Shown: positions 1 through 12,074, counted from the first letter of the stretch. The stretch: 64,000 nucleotides of DNA from Tethya wilhelma (GCA_964030475.1 CAXIPT010000011.1:415673-479672); one strand, 5' to 3'. Numbers and translations: made by a program. The notes: generated by a model not told the origin, from the letters alone.

Positions 1-735
1 ACACACACACACACACACACACAATAGGGAGTGAGACAAATACATTGGTTTACAATACTGCAAACAAGTGCAGCCTGTAACCATAGTTGGTCTGATAGTG
101 GATAGAGGTACATGTTAACATGATGACCATTAGTTTAGACTTTAGATTGCCATAAAATTTATTGTGGAAATATTGGCAGTGTATTGAAATTTGACAAGTC
201 AGCAAATTTGCAATAAACTCTACAATTGATTATGGGGAATCCCCATACTTTACATAAGGGGTGTGGCAACTACACTGTATGATTAAAATAGTTGTGTTTG
301 TGGTTAAGATGATGGTCCACAGTCAAAATGAGATTTAGTGATCAATCAGAATCATAATGATAGGATACAGCTCTAGCTTCACAAAGGAGGAGCCTGTATG
401 CATGGCCATGAGGCTAAGATGGAACAATTCCACCCACAGTCAAAGATACACACTGCTGTATATAACAGGTTGCCTGGATATACACACCCACTAATTACAG
501 GCTGGACAAACCAGCCTACAGAGCCACTACTAAAATCGTGAACAGCTCCTTCCAGAGATAAATCACACAATCAAACTTTTCCTGCCCTGTCAAAAATAGA
601 TACCACGCTTGAGATAATTGGTTTTGGAATGAAGGACACCCATGAATGGGAACCAGACTGCTCATGGAACACATGGCTTAGCTTATTTTATGTAGACCAT
701 TTCCACTAATTCTAAAACACACATACTTGTCTACC
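1..735. repeat. CA tract plus repeated block, copy 1
   Basis: A CA dinucleotide tract (1-23) is followed by sequence that recurs nearly unchanged at about 6290-7364 and 31105-32017. Shared landmarks include the run around 'ggggtgtggcaac' (259-271) and the run leading into the AGAGGAGG MITE. The block lies 3' of a minus-strand coiled-coil gene in each copy, so it is probably downstream or intronic DNA carried by a segmental duplication. No convincing protein is encoded; short open frames here are not shared between copies. Confidence 0.7.
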
Positions 736-890
736 AGAGGAGGTAGGACACAGTTGACCTTTGTGCAATAGTTCACCTAATGAGGTACCCTCGTCACCTA
801 TACGTTTTTAATTAGATTTGATCACGTGGTCTAATTAAAAATGTGGGTGACGAGGGTGCACAAAGGTCAACCATGTCCTACCTCCTCTGT
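736..890. mobile_element. Short palindromic MITE, MULE-like, 9-bp target duplication
   Basis: The ends form an inverted repeat starting AGAGGAGGTAGGACA at the left and ending TGTCCTACCTCCTCTGT at the right, with complementarity continuing for over 30 bp. The 9-bp direct repeat TTGTCTACC lies on both sides (727-735 and 891-899). A 9-bp target duplication is typical of Mutator-like elements. The same insertion is present in the other two copies of the block (near 7365 and 32018), so it predates the duplication. Confidence 0.7.
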
Positions 891-962
891 TTGTCTACCA
901 ACATGTAACTACAAAACAAAATTTGTCAATTCAAAAATTTTTATACAAAATTTCCTAATTAA

Positions 963-1239
963 AGGAACTGTGTCACTATATAAGCGGTGTTTTGTTGCTA
1001 AAAATAAAAATAATGACGTTTTGTGACGTTTTTTGTTGATACGCGGGTACCACGTCCGGGAACGTTTGCATACTACTCCGTGTATTGCGCATTTTGCTTT
1101 TACTCGCGTAATAGTACTACGTGGTCAGCTGTTATTACAAGCCTAAGTAGCTCGCGTAATGCGCACTTAATACTGTAAGGTTTCTGTTTACAACCCATTT
1201 ATAGTAACAAAACACCGCTTATATAGTGACACAGTTCCT
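963..1239. mobile_element. TTAA-flanked MITE (piggyBac-like)
   Basis: The ends are inverted repeats of about 35 bp starting AGGAACTGTGTCACTATA. TTAA is present on both sides (959-962 and 1240-1243). The paralogous copies at about 7605 and 32250 read straight through a single TTAA (for example cctaattaactac near 32250), so they act as natural empty sites. TTAA duplication is characteristic of piggyBac-type elements. No coding capacity is seen. Confidence 0.8.
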
Positions 1240-1369
1240 TTAACTACAAAATATTAATTAATTCTTGCAAAAATTTTCTATTTAAATATTTTTACAAAAA
1301 TTCCCAATTTCCAGTATTGCTCCTCATACAGTGATGGAGTGGACCAGGTATGATTGTAAACTACTGTAC

Positions 1370-2670
1370 CTTTATCTCTAGTCTCCTCCAAGTCAGGGAG
1401 CTCTGACTCAGCCTGGTTGATCATCTCCTCACATCGTTGTACCCCCTCTTTCTTCTCCTTGACCTTCTTCTCCCAGTGTTCAATCAGCCATTCTAGTTCT
1501 CTCCTACCATCATCACTGCTGGTGGATAGATGACGTCTCAAGTCTCTCACCTCCTGCACACAATGAACACACATCAGGTTTGAAAATGGTCCACATCTAC
1601 CCACCCTAATCAGACCACATGGTACACTCATCACTTACCTCTTCAGCTTGCCACTGCTGTTGCTGCCAGAATGCGTTCTCCTATGAGGGGTCACAGAGAG
1701 TAGGAAGGTAGGTTAATTAGTGACCACAACACATTCACTAGTTAATTAACATCATTATACACAGTCACATACATGATGTCATTATTACACAATATTGATT
1801 CCTCCTCAGTGGAACAGACATCACATGATCACTATATCAATGTCATGTGATAGCCAAATTAACATGGGAACTAGTCTTGACCTCTGACCCCACCCTCTCA
1901 CGAGGAAAAAGGGTCTGGTGAACTTGGACACAATCTTCACACAAATTACATCATTGGAATGAAGTCACAAGTGAGGGGTGTGGTCAAGGTGGCATTATTA
2001 TGTGGTCCCATGGTGTGTGATATAGCTAATGGACGAGTTACCATGGTTATTGCTGTCACTACATGTGGAGAAGTAGTGCCACCACAGCAACTGATTTATA
2101 CTGAGTCACATGACAGACCCAATCTAATTCTTCCGCAGCAAGGTCTGACCGTTGTTTCAAAAGTCAGGGCCATCACTACTGTAAACACATGTACACACAA
2201 GTCGACATGAATTAAACAAAGGATGGAGCATATCAACATCCCACAACTCTGACAGGGAAAATAGAATGGTAGTACATCTACAGACAAACTCACTCGTTTC
2301 AATCCCTCTATGTTCCTCTTCTTCTCTCTCTGTAAGATGGAACCAACCAATCATGACTGATGATCATACATGACATGACCTCCTAACTACATGAAACAGA
2401 CACTCAAACATCAACCAAGTCTACATTCATACCGTGGTCAAATTAAAACAATCACTGACTAATGATTATGATGTGAGGATATCTCAGACTAGCATTGACA
2501 GAAACAGCCTCAAACTTTGTAGAGGAACTGATCATGTAGCCACACACTTTGTAGACTAATATTTATTTGTCTCAACATGACGTCATCATAGTCCACAGCT
2601 AGTCTACTGGAGAACTTACTATTCTCTTTTCAATCTCTTCCAGTGTCAGTGGCTCCTCTTTGGCTGCCAT
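1370..2670 (-). CDS. Small coiled-coil protein, copy A
   Basis: I read four exons on the minus strand: 2670-2620 (ATG, MAAKEEPLTLEEIEKRI), 2329-2294 (REKKRNIEGLKR), 1680-1639 (ENAFWQQQQWQAEE) and 1553-1370. All have GT-AG borders; the first three are whole numbers of codons. The last exon encodes a charged heptad-rich helix with QRCEE, INQAESEL and LEETRDK motifs, as expected for a coiled coil. If the final donor is not used, the frame ends a little downstream of LEETRDK. The protein would be roughly 105-135 residues. Four related copies occur in this window (others near 7.7-9.1, 32.4-33.8 and 56.9-57.6 kb). I do not recognise the family. It could also be the N-terminal part of a longer gene whose other exons were not found. 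Confidence 0.6.
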
Positions 2671-2692
2671 GATTCTTTCTCCTTGAGTCAAC

Positions 2693-3990
2693 CATGGATA
2701 TTATAGCTCGCGGAACGGGATTGGAAACACATCACGTGCGCCCATTAGTGCAATACTTTTCGCTTGGTTAGATCTTGTCCTCGCCTAAAGGTGTAAATTT
2801 TGTGAATTCTCACACGATTTGTGACCTTTCTGGGCTCGCTTTTGAGAAGAAAGAAGGCTGATTTCATGCTGATTTTAAGAGCTAGCGGCACTGGAGTGAG
2901 GTTAGTTGTGTATTTCTAGCTTGTAGTGCGTGTACTATGTACCAATTCAGGCCATGTATAGTTTTAATTGAGTGTACTCTTCTTCTCCTGACACTTGCAG
3001 GAGTTTCTATTTGTATAGTTCTGCTGCCATAAAGCTTTGTGTACCTGTAATGATCATAAATGTTGTGGAAATGCCTAAAAATAAGAGCTGTTGGTTGGCA
3101 GGGGTTCCAATGCATAGAACTGGCCCCATAACTTAGGCTCTCCTGGTCATCTCTCTATATTTTTTGCCTTCCATCCATAGCAACCTTTGGCCATTATCAT
3201 CTGGTTCTGTGTACCCATAACTAGATATTATTGGAGTAAAATGTGTTCTTAAATACATCACATGAAAGTTTAAGGTCCCTGCTGTAGAATGAGAGTGTTG
3301 GCTTGAATACATACATAAAATAGAGTTAACTTTCACCCTTCTAACTTGGGTCATATTATCTTCATTTTCCACAGCATCTTGTCATCAACCCTTTTGGCAT
3401 GAGGAGAAAGAAAAATGTTGGAGTATCAAATCAGTAAGTATACTTGATCCAGTTGGCTTTGAAGAACATCCTACTCCATTGGAGTTCCACTGAACTGATG
3501 AAAACACTGCTGGAACTTGAACAGACAGATTCATGTTTTAAATCCAAGTTTTATACAATCAGTCATAAGTTTTAAATCATATACTTTAATGCAACTACTT
3601 TAACAGTGACTGTCATTGATAAAATAGGTTATGATGACTGGTATTCTGGTAGGCTGAGATGGTATAAACAAAATAATTGTAAATTTCAAGTTTCATGATT
3701 CCAAGGTTCATGCTTTTGCTGTACTAGTTGTACTTCATATCCATTCTAACATTTCTGAAGCAGTACATGTAGTAAGGTGAGTTTTGTGAGCTGTCCAGTG
3801 TCAAAAAACCCTTCTCTGTAATAGAACAGAAGCAATTTCCAGTTGCTGCATTCCCCAGCAAGCTAGTAGAGCTGGCAGAGCTCAAGGTAAATTAGCCACG
3901 CCCCCAAAACCTTCCACTCTGCGGTGAAACTGAGATCTAACGCATCACGTGATGCGTTTCCAATCCCGTTCCGCGAGCTATAATATCCAT
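2693..3990. mobile_element. Non-autonomous TIR element of 1.3 kb with 8-bp target duplication
   Basis: The terminal inverted repeats begin ATGGATATTATAGCTCGCGG and run about 45 bp with one mismatch. GAGTCAAC is duplicated at 2685-2692 and 3991-3998. The paralogous copy near 9140 has the uninterrupted target (cttgagtcaacacacac), which confirms the insertion. Eight-base duplications fit hAT or P-type elements. The interior holds no long open frame and no transposase motif. Confidence 0.8.
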
Positions 3991-3998
3991 GAGTCAAC

Positions 3999-4226
3999 AC
4001 ACACAGCAGCTAGCATGGGACACGCCCTAAAGTTATGTACCCGCCCACCCCCGTCCTAACATACTAGGGTGATGCAAAGCATCATGGGGGCGAGCCTGCA
4101 TGAGTAGCTCTGTGGTCTCAAGGGTAGAGGTACGCATGTGCATGTTCTTATGTTGCATCTCATGATTCATGACTGCTGGAGCCATTAGGTGTTACTGTTT
4201 GAAGACGTAGATTCGGGAGAGCAGAG
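3999..4226. other. Flank between transposon remnants
   Basis: This continues the repeated block after the 1.3-kb insertion (shared with about 9147-9190 up to 'cgtcctaacat') and then becomes unrelated sequence leading into the decayed transposon-type gene. No gene is seen. Confidence 0.5.
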
Positions 4227-5992
4227 TTGAAGAACAAGCAAGAGCAGTCACTCCAATGGTGGCTATATGAGACAACTAAACCAGTACTGCTTGGTACTTC
4301 GTATACACTTGCTGTATATAGGGGACTTTGCTTGCAAACTCTTCTCACTCTTGACCATGCAACCAGTATAGCTAGGTCGTTAACTGTCAAGTATATAGGC
4401 ATCTCCAGGGTGCTGGCAGTTGTAGATATGAAGCACTCTCCATCACATATTTGTGTTGAGTGGCTTCCCTTTGGTGCTGCTGTACTATACCTTGAGAGTC
4501 TCCTTTCCAGTTGCTATATAATTTATATACATAAAGTTGATTCTGTTTTAGATGCCGGNAGACTTCCACAGTCACCAAATGAACATAGTGTCACACTAAT
4601 TGAATCAATTAACAGTTTCATGCCTCACTGGACACCAATCAAAAAAGACAACATTGTGTATGCCACTGTTCAATGTCAGGCTGTGTGCTAGATATTGAAG
4701 CATAACTTAAAATTGAAAAATGACCTTATGTAAATAAGGCTATCCCTCCCAGATAACAATTGTAGGAGACCAGCAAACATATGCACTAATGAAGGAACTA
4801 CAACGCCAACATCCAGAGCACCACTCATGGTTCATTGTTATGCCAGGTGACTGGCATATGTTAAAATTGTTAGGAGAAATGATCAGGGATTTACTATGGG
4901 ATGGAAGACTTAGGCAATTGGCATTTGAATGTGGATATAAAAAACTCCCGACTCAATGGCAGGAAATCCACATGCTTTTGTTGGCTCTGTATGAGACATT
5001 ATTACAAAAGGCACTTGTAACATTTAGCAGTACAAATGAATGTGAGCTGGATAGTGTACATTGTGAGGCATTTTGGACCTGGATAAAACATGTCGAAAGT
5101 ATACTAACTATCAAAGTGAAACATCAAGATTTTGGGCGGGGAATCTACTTACATTGAACATATATTTTGGATACTATTTGGCTATTAGATCTGGAAATTG
5201 GCTCTTAAGGAACAGCTGCATAAACACACATTGCCACTATTGTTTGCTTACAATCATAACAAGTACGAAGAATTGAGTACCATGGCAATAATTATATAAT
5301 GCTTTAACCTTACCTGATAACCTCTTACAGCTTTTCTTGAAGGGTGGATGGACTGTTAGTGTGAAAGGAGGACCACATCATAACATTGCTTTTGATGAAG
5401 CTCACGAAAGCATTATCAATCTAAACAATAACCTCTAGTACATTAGAACTGTAGAACTTGCTGACTTTATGTCATACCTAGATAGAATTGTAGCAGCATT
5501 TGAAGGCTTGCTGTATAGGAGTAAACAAAAAGAAACTGTTTCAGTTTGGAAACGTTATTTGTTTCAGAGAACCACAAGAATGATAGCTCTTCTAAGTGAT
5601 GTACCACTCTTTAATGTGTCAACTACACATTCCCCGCAATGTAATCCACTATCCAATGACAAAAAGAAAGCACTAGACTCAAGCACAATACATAATCTGT
5701 TAAATATAGTTAGTGTAGGAATTGAACACATGGAACAATTCATACCTCAACACATTAATTCTCCCCCCTCCATCCAGTGGCCCAAGAAAACGTAGAAAAA
5801 GAAACTGTAAATTAGCAGCATTTGCTCAAAGGGTTTCAACAAAGCGAGAGAGTAAAAAAAGAGAGAATAACATTGCTACAAATGCAATGACTATCTTACA
5901 GGCCCATGGAATAACTGCTCAAACTTGTTCTTACCCACTAGCAATAGCAGGTATATATTCCCAGTACGGTAGTACTGGGTACACAGGAATGG
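4227..5992 (+). pseudogene. Decayed transposon-type gene (GDWH-containing, DUF6589-like)
   Basis: Several plus-strand pieces fit one protein. The first covers 4227-4691 and is interrupted by an N at 4559. The second, 4789-5157, contains QHPEHHSWFIVMPGDWH and an LLALYETLL helix. A shifted frame near 5110-5210 reads SRFWAGNLLTLNIYFGYYLA then IRSGNW. A piece near 5333-5440 reads FLKGGWTVSVKGGPHHNIAF then DEAHE. The last, 5469-5795, is basic at its end. The order PGDWH, then FW and LAIRSGNW, then KGG and DEAHE matches my memory of a large family of uncharacterised transposon proteins in cnidarians and sponges. Frame changes and stops between the pieces indicate decay, although some gaps could be introns. 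The family name is tentative. Confidence 0.45.
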
Positions 5993-6201
5993 CACGGATG
6001 GCCCATTAGCGTAATACAAATATTCACACGAATAACTCTGCAAAAACTGAGCGCTTAGCACTAAAAGGCTTCTAAAGCTACTATTTAGCTCTTTCTCTTT
6101 CTAATGAGCCCAAAAACATGGCCTAAAACCATCGCTAAAGTNTTCTTATAGCTTGGTTTATCATTGAAGAGATAAACTTTCGTGGGCAAAGCTGCATATG
6201 C

Positions 6202-6207
6202 ACACCA

Positions 6208-6249
<42 letters not shown>

Positions 6250-6256
6250 ACACACA

Positions 6257-6289
<33 letters not shown>

Positions 6290-6290
6290 T
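6202..6290. repeat. CA dinucleotide microsatellite
   Basis: A nearly pure (CA)n tract with a few TACA variants. It opens the second copy of the repeated block, as the CA tract at 1-23 opens the first. Confidence 0.9.
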
Positions 6291-7364
6291 TGGGAGTAAG
6301 ACAAATACATGGTTGTACAATACCCTCAGTATTGTCTGGCAAACAAATGCAGTCACCATAGTTGGTCTGATAGTCGTTAATGGTACATGCTAACATGATG
6401 ACCATTACCAAACTAAAACTGTGCACAGACTGTTGACAAATAAAATATACACAGTGGGACATGGTCATCAACTTCATTTCATTTCATCAACTTCAGTGTA
6501 TTCTTTACTATCCAATTCATGTATGCATGTGTCTGTATATGACCTACTACAATGTCATTACAACTTCCTGCATTTTGTGGTTGAGATTGCCATAAAATTT
6601 TTAATATGGAAACATTGGTATATTGAAATTTGGCAAGTCAGCAATTGGCATAGAAATCACCAAATTAAATGGTATTAAACATGTTTTATTCTATCATACA
6701 ATTAATTATGGGGATAATGGCCAGATTTAAAGCTGCCGATATTTTGTGGGTAGCTCAATGACTTACATTCACAAGAGAAACTTTACATCATAGGATCAAG
6801 GCTATATAATAGGTAGCTAATTTTATTCTAGCACAAAATGTTATACTAACGAGCATTCTTCCTGGTTTACACAAAAACAGCACAAGGTATAAATTTGTAC
6901 AAATCTGTGGTCTATGGAATCCCCATACTTTACACAAGGGGTGTGGCAACAATGATTAAAATAGTTGTGTTTGTGGTTAAGATGATGGTCCACTGTCAAA
7001 ATGAGAGTTAGTGATCAATCAGAATCATAATGATAGGATACAGCTCTAGCTTCACGAAGGAGGAGCCTGCATGCATGGCCACGAGACTAAGATGGAGCAA
7101 TTCCACACACAGTCAAAGACACACTACACATTGTCAAAATGCCTGGATGGACACACCCACCAATTACAGGCTGGACAAACCAGCCTACAGAGCCACTACT
7201 AAAATGGTGAACAGCTCCTTCCAGAGATAAATCACATGATCAAATTTTTCCTGCCCTGTCAAAAATAAATACCACGCTTGAGATAATTGTTTTCGGAATG
7301 AAAAACACCCATGAATGGGAACCAGACTGCTCATGGAACACATATATACACATACTTGTCTACC
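6291..7364. repeat. Repeated block, copy 2
   Basis: Homologous to 24-735 and to 31105-32017, and in its first 300 bases to 30388-30680. It includes extra sequence (about 6700-6900) that is shared with copy 3 but missing from copy 1. A minus-strand stretch around 7185-7260 could read QEKFDHVIYLWKELF after a plausible AG acceptor and is conserved between copies, so a small exon is possible, but I cannot connect it to a gene. Confidence 0.6.
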
Positions 7365-7552
7365 AGAGGAGGTAGGACACAGTTGACCTTTGTGCAATAG
7401 TTCACCTAATGAGGTACCCTCGTCACCTATATGTTTTTAATTAGATTTGAACACGTGATCTAATGTGGGTGATGAGGGTACCTTGTTAGTAAACTTTGAT
7501 CTAATTGATCTAATTGAAAAAACGTGGTGATGAGGGTACCTTGTTCCTCAGT
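7365..7552. mobile_element. AGAGGAGG MITE, second copy, partly degraded
   Basis: Same left end (AGAGGAGGTAGGACACAG) and same flanks (ttgtctacc) as the element at 736-890. The right inverted repeat is mostly lost and an internal piece is duplicated. It was inherited with the segmental duplication rather than inserted independently. Confidence 0.6.
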
Positions 7553-7740
7553 TTGTCTACCAACTACAAAAAAATTGTCAATTCAAAAATTTTTACACAA
7601 AATTTGCTAATTAAATACGAAACATTAATTAATTTTTGCAAAATTTTTTTTTATTTAAATGCTTTCACAAAAATTCCCAATTTCCAGTATTGCTCCTCAC
7701 ATAGTGATGGAGTGGACTAGGCATGATTGTAAACTACTGT

Positions 7741-9122
7741 ACCTTTATCTCTAGTCTCCTCCAAGTCATGGAGCTGTGACTCAGCCTGGTTGATCCACTC
7801 CTCACATTGTTGTACCCTCTCTTTGCACACCTTGACCGCCTTCTCCCAGGCTTCAATCGCCCCTTCTAGTTGTCTCCTCCTACCATCATCACTGGTGGTG
7901 GATAGTTGATGTCTATAGTCTCTCACCCTCTGCACACAATGAACACACATCAGGTTTGAAAATGGTCCACATCTACCCACCCTAATCAGACCGCATGGTA
8001 CACACATCACTTACCTCTTCAGTTCTCCTCTGCAGTTGCTGACAGAGTGCCTTATCCTATGAGGGGTCACAGAGAGTAGGAAGGTAGGTTAATTAGTGAC
8101 CACAACACATTCACTAGTTAATTAACATCATTATACACAGTCACATACATGATGTCATTATTACACAATATTGATTCCTCCTCAGTGGAACAGACATCAC
8201 ATGATCACTATATCAATGTCATGTGACAGCCAAATTAACATGGGAATTAGTCTTGACCTCTGACCCCACCCTCTCACGAGGAAAAAGGGTCTGGTGAACT
8301 TGGACACAATCTTCACACAAATTACATCATTGGAATGATGTCACAAGTGAGGGGTGTGGTCAAGGTGGCATTATTATGTGGTCCCATGGTGTGTGATATA
8401 GCTAATGGATGAGTTACCATGGTTATTGCTGTCACTACATGTGGAGAAGTAGTGCCAACACAGCAACTGATTGATAGTCACATGACAGACCCACTCTAAT
8501 TCCTCTGCAGCAAGGTCTGACCATTGTTTCAAAAGTCAGGGGACCATTTTCCTCACTAGAGGGTGGGGTCTGGCTACTAACATGCACTCAATGTCAATGA
8601 CTACATACACTTTTGGTTAGAGCAGTGACAGTCCATCACTACTGTAAACACACACACAAGTCGACATGAATTAAACAAAGGATGGAGCATATCAACATCC
8701 CACAACTCTGACAGTGAAAAGTACATCTACAGACAAACTCACATTTTCCCACATCATTATGTTCCCCTTCTTGTATCTCTGTAAGATGGAACCAACCAAT
8801 CATGACTGATGATCATACATGACATGACCTCCTAACTACATGAAACAGACACTCAAACATAAACTAAGTCTACATTCATACCGTGGTCAAATTAAAACAA
8901 TCACTGACTAATGATTATGATGTGAGGATATCTCAGACTAGCATTGACAGAAACAGCCTCAAACTTTGTAGAGGAACTGATCATGTAGCCACACATTTTG
9001 TAGGCTAATATTTATTATTTGTCTCAACATGACGTCATCATAGTCCACAGCTAGTCTACTGGAGAACTTACTATTCTCCTTTCAATCTGTTCCAGTGTCA
9101 GTGGCTCCTCTTTGGCTGCCAT
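7741..9122 (-). CDS. Small coiled-coil protein, copy B
   Basis: This has the same four-exon layout as copy A. The ATG exon (9122-9072) reads MAAKEEPLTLEQIERRI. A small exon near 8804-8750 reads RYKKGNIMMWEN. A third near 8055-8014 reads DKALCQQLQRRTEE. The fourth, about 7930-7741, ends LEETRDK. Splice sites are conserved with copy A. Differences are mostly substitutions that keep the frame, which suggests a functional paralogue rather than a decayed copy. The product would be a short, highly charged helical protein of unknown role. Confidence 0.6.
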
Positions 9123-9198
9123 GATTCTTCCTCCTTGAGTCAACACACACAGCAGTTAGCATGGGACACGCCCTAAAGTTATCTACCCGCCCACCCCC

Positions 9199-9736
9199 AG
9201 AGGAGGTTGGACATGCGTAATAATTACGTCATAGTAGCGAGTTTAATTAGCATTCCTGGATAACTGTCCTTGCTCATTTCTGCCATCACACCGAATGAAG
9301 CAGCTTACTATGGCTGGTTTTTGATTGTTCGAGCAACAAAGATGTAGGATACAAGTCAAGAAGTCAAGAGCACAACTTTTTGCTAATTATGTTCACGTTC
9401 TAATCAGAATATCTGAGAATTTTGCAGGGGCTCAGCGGGGCTTGGCTGCTGTCTAACCTTTGCTGTCCAAGGTCTATCCAGAGCAGCAGCTTTGTTGATG
9501 TGCAAAGCTGCAGAAAGCCCTGAACACGATGAAACTGTATAACATCAATGGTTTTGCAATGTTTTTTCCACTTTTTTTTTAATTTGCAAGTAGAACATCG
9601 TCAAGGATGAGCGTATTTTCCTCAGGCTGCTTTATTTCATCCCGACCACTTCCATTTCACTATTTACAAATGACCGAGAGCAGTCGATGTACATGCAAAT
9701 TAGTTTCGCACGTGATGCGTGTCCAACCTCCTCTGG
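9199..9736. mobile_element. MULE-like MITE with 9-bp target duplication
   Basis: Starts AGAGGAGGTTGGACA and ends TGTCCAACCTCCTCTGG. CCCACCCCC is repeated on both sides (9190-9198 and 9737-9745). The paralogous site near 4040 (ccgcccacccccgtcc) is empty. The termini match the short element at 736-890, so both belong to one family. Its 538 bp contain no transposase. Confidence 0.75.
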
Positions 9737-9745
9737 CCCACCCCC

Positions 9746-10031
9746 GTCCTAACATATAATGGTGTCGACCCTTTACCTCCCAGTGAAGTAGGGAGAAGGT
9801 TATTACAAGAAATGACTGTAAAATGTGTACAAAATTATCGATAAAAACAGCAATATTATCTGTATACCAATGATAATGATGAATAATAAATAAAACATGG
9901 AGAAACTCAAAGTGTGCAGTATTTGAAGTCAAGTTAGCAGCTCTTGCCTGGAGCATTAGTCTTTATAAAGTTGTAGGCAGCCTGAGGGTATATGTATGTG
10001 TGTGTGTGTGTGTGTGTGTTGTGTGTGTGTT

Positions 10032-10066
<35 letters not shown>

Positions 10067-10071
10067 TATAC
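9746..10071. repeat. Noncoding sequence with TG and GA microsatellites
   Basis: About 9746-9990 shows no gene. Positions 9997-10031 are a TG-rich tract and 10035-10064 a GA tract. The same TG-GA pair recurs at 15733-15835, next to the same exon of the second VPS9-family copy, so it was duplicated together with that gene. Confidence 0.7.
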
Positions 10072-12039
10072 CTCATAAGTGACAAGGGTGTATTCATCTT
10101 CAGGTTGTGTGCTGGCAAAGTCCATCAGGAAATGAAGATAAGCTCCAAGATGAGGAACACTGGAGGGAGGGAGAAAGACTAAAGTTTTAACAAGAAAATC
10201 TTTAAATAAACCTTCAAAAGTATAATGAAAGAAATAAGCTAATATAACTTCTTAATTCCAGCTAATAGCACACACTAGCTCATTTACACAAACTTAAACT
10301 CAGTTAACATTACAAGTCTTCTAATCACTAGTAACTCACTTTGCTTTGCTAAGAATAAAGACCACTGCAGGCAGTAAGAAGTCACCACTGAGCTGTTCAA
10401 TCTAGTTGGACCGTCAGAGAGAGAGAAATTGTCATTAGTAAATGCACCATGTATTCTCATCTATGCTGTGACTCACTGAGCTGAGTTGAGTGAAGGCCGT
10501 CTTAAAGTGGTCCAGAAACTCACCAGGGGTGAACAGAGAACTGTAAAAATGATCAAATAAATCAATATCTTACATTAAAAAGAGTCTTGATACCCATACA
10601 ACAAGCTCTCTCTCACTTGATGACTCTCAGTGTGTTTGAAGCCTGGTCCAGAGCCTGTGGGGGGACAGACACCATCATTGAAGTCAGAACTGAGCACACT
10701 CACAACTGGTGTAACTGTATGACTTACTTTCAGTATCTCTCCTTCAGCCAGTCTCCCTACAATCTTATTACAGACACTCCTACATGTAGAACAGAGGGAG
10801 AGAAGAAACAAACCCAGTCATAAATACAGCTAAAGTTCACTTGGTTTAAAAATGCCGGTAGAAAAAAAAAAATCGAAAAAATTAATATCCAAAATTAATG
10901 GTTTCAAAATTTCAAGCACTATTGGAAAATCCCCGTTCTCCCTGTTCTTTTGATTGCTTTTTCAGCTTCCTACACCTTACCAGTCAAAAGTTAGGTATTT
11001 TATCCCATAAGAAAAGTATTGCCCCACCCTCACCCCCTCACCCCCTCACACCCTCACTCCCTCACTGACTCACTCTGGGAACTTGATGTAGTGCACCAGC
11101 CTCTCATTGTCCATTGCCTTGAGGTGGTCCAGTCCTCTCTGGTAGAGGAGGTCCTCTCTCTCGTGATGGAGGACATAGAGGGTGATGAGAGTTGGGAAGA
11201 GACGGGTGAACACCAGGGAGTGGAGCAACGTGTAACCTACAAACAGGGATCAAGACACAGGACAAATGCTGATATCAATTAATTTATGTAATTTTTATTC
11301 TAAATAATATAAACCACAGATCCTCGAGGAATTGTACGAGGAAATGCATTAAAATTTAATCAAAACAAATCTTCAAATCTAGCTGAGATTTGAATGCTAA
11401 AGTCCATCTGGTTTGAGAATGCTGGTAGAAAAATTGAATAACTTTCTTATTATCCAACCAATTTCAAAATTTCAAACACCAATAGAAAGCACTCATTCTT
11501 CCCGTTCTTTTGGCTGCTTTTTCAACTTCCCACACCTCACCAGTTAAACGTTAGCTATTACTGTATAGTGGGAAATTTTCGTAGGGGAAAATTTTTGAGA
11601 ATTTTGCGGTTTGGCAGCTTTCCGCGAAAATTTCCCCCCACAAAATTTATAAAGTACGAGGTCGTCACGTAATGTTGAGACGTAATCCACGAAAAATTTC
11701 CCCGCGAATTTCTATTCAAGACGAAAACGCAAAAATTTTCCCACACAAAAATTTCCCGCTATACGGTATTTTGTCCCATAGGAAAAGTATGACATGAATC
11801 TCATTATTTTACTTCTGGCGGCATTCTCAAACCAGATTAGATTCTAGTCGAATACATATGCATATAATGACTATAGTATAATTTATAGTACTTAAAAATA
11901 TTTGTTCTTAAAAGGGTATAACATTATTTTACCTGATTCAATGGAGACATAGTCATCAGGGTCTGAATATCCCTCTACCTTGGAGTGACCAAATTGAGAG
12001 ATGTTTTCATCTCCTCCACTGAGATAGGGGAAGAGAATC
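10072..12039 (-). CDS. Alsin-like VPS9-domain protein, copy A (C-terminal exons)
   Basis: Seven minus-strand exons with GT-AG borders: 12039-11933 (LFPYLSGGDENISQFG), 11236-11074 (LFPTLITLYVLHHERED), 10779-10728 (SVCNKIVGRLAEGEILK), 10654-10617 (ALDQASNTLRVIK), 10540-10477 (SLFTPGEFLDHF), 10401-10340 (LLPAVVFILSKAK) and 10159-10072 (VPHLGAYLHFLMDF then EDEYTLVTYE). The order LYVLHHERED, FTP, LLPAVVF, YTLVTYE follows the C-terminal VPS9 region of alsin (ALS2), a Rab5-family guanine nucleotide exchange factor. LLP and YTLVT match the conserved VPS9 surface. MORN and RCC1 regions are not seen. Upstream exons are lost at an N near 12103, where a plus-strand GTPase gene begins. A MITE sits in the intron at 11561-11766. 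The product would be expected at endosomal membranes, by family knowledge only. Confidence 0.65.
11561..11766. mobile_element. Hairpin MITE, TA target (mariner-like)
   Basis: Near-palindromic element with ends CTGTATAGTGGGAAATTTTC and its complement, flanked by TA. The second VPS9 copy lacks it at the homologous place (near 16950, ttaggtattttgtccc), which provides an empty site. Related copies are at 27820-28025 and 53089-53293. TA duplication is typical of Tc1/mariner-type elements. Confidence 0.75.
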
Positions 12040-12041
12040 CT

Positions 12042-12074
<33 letters not shown>

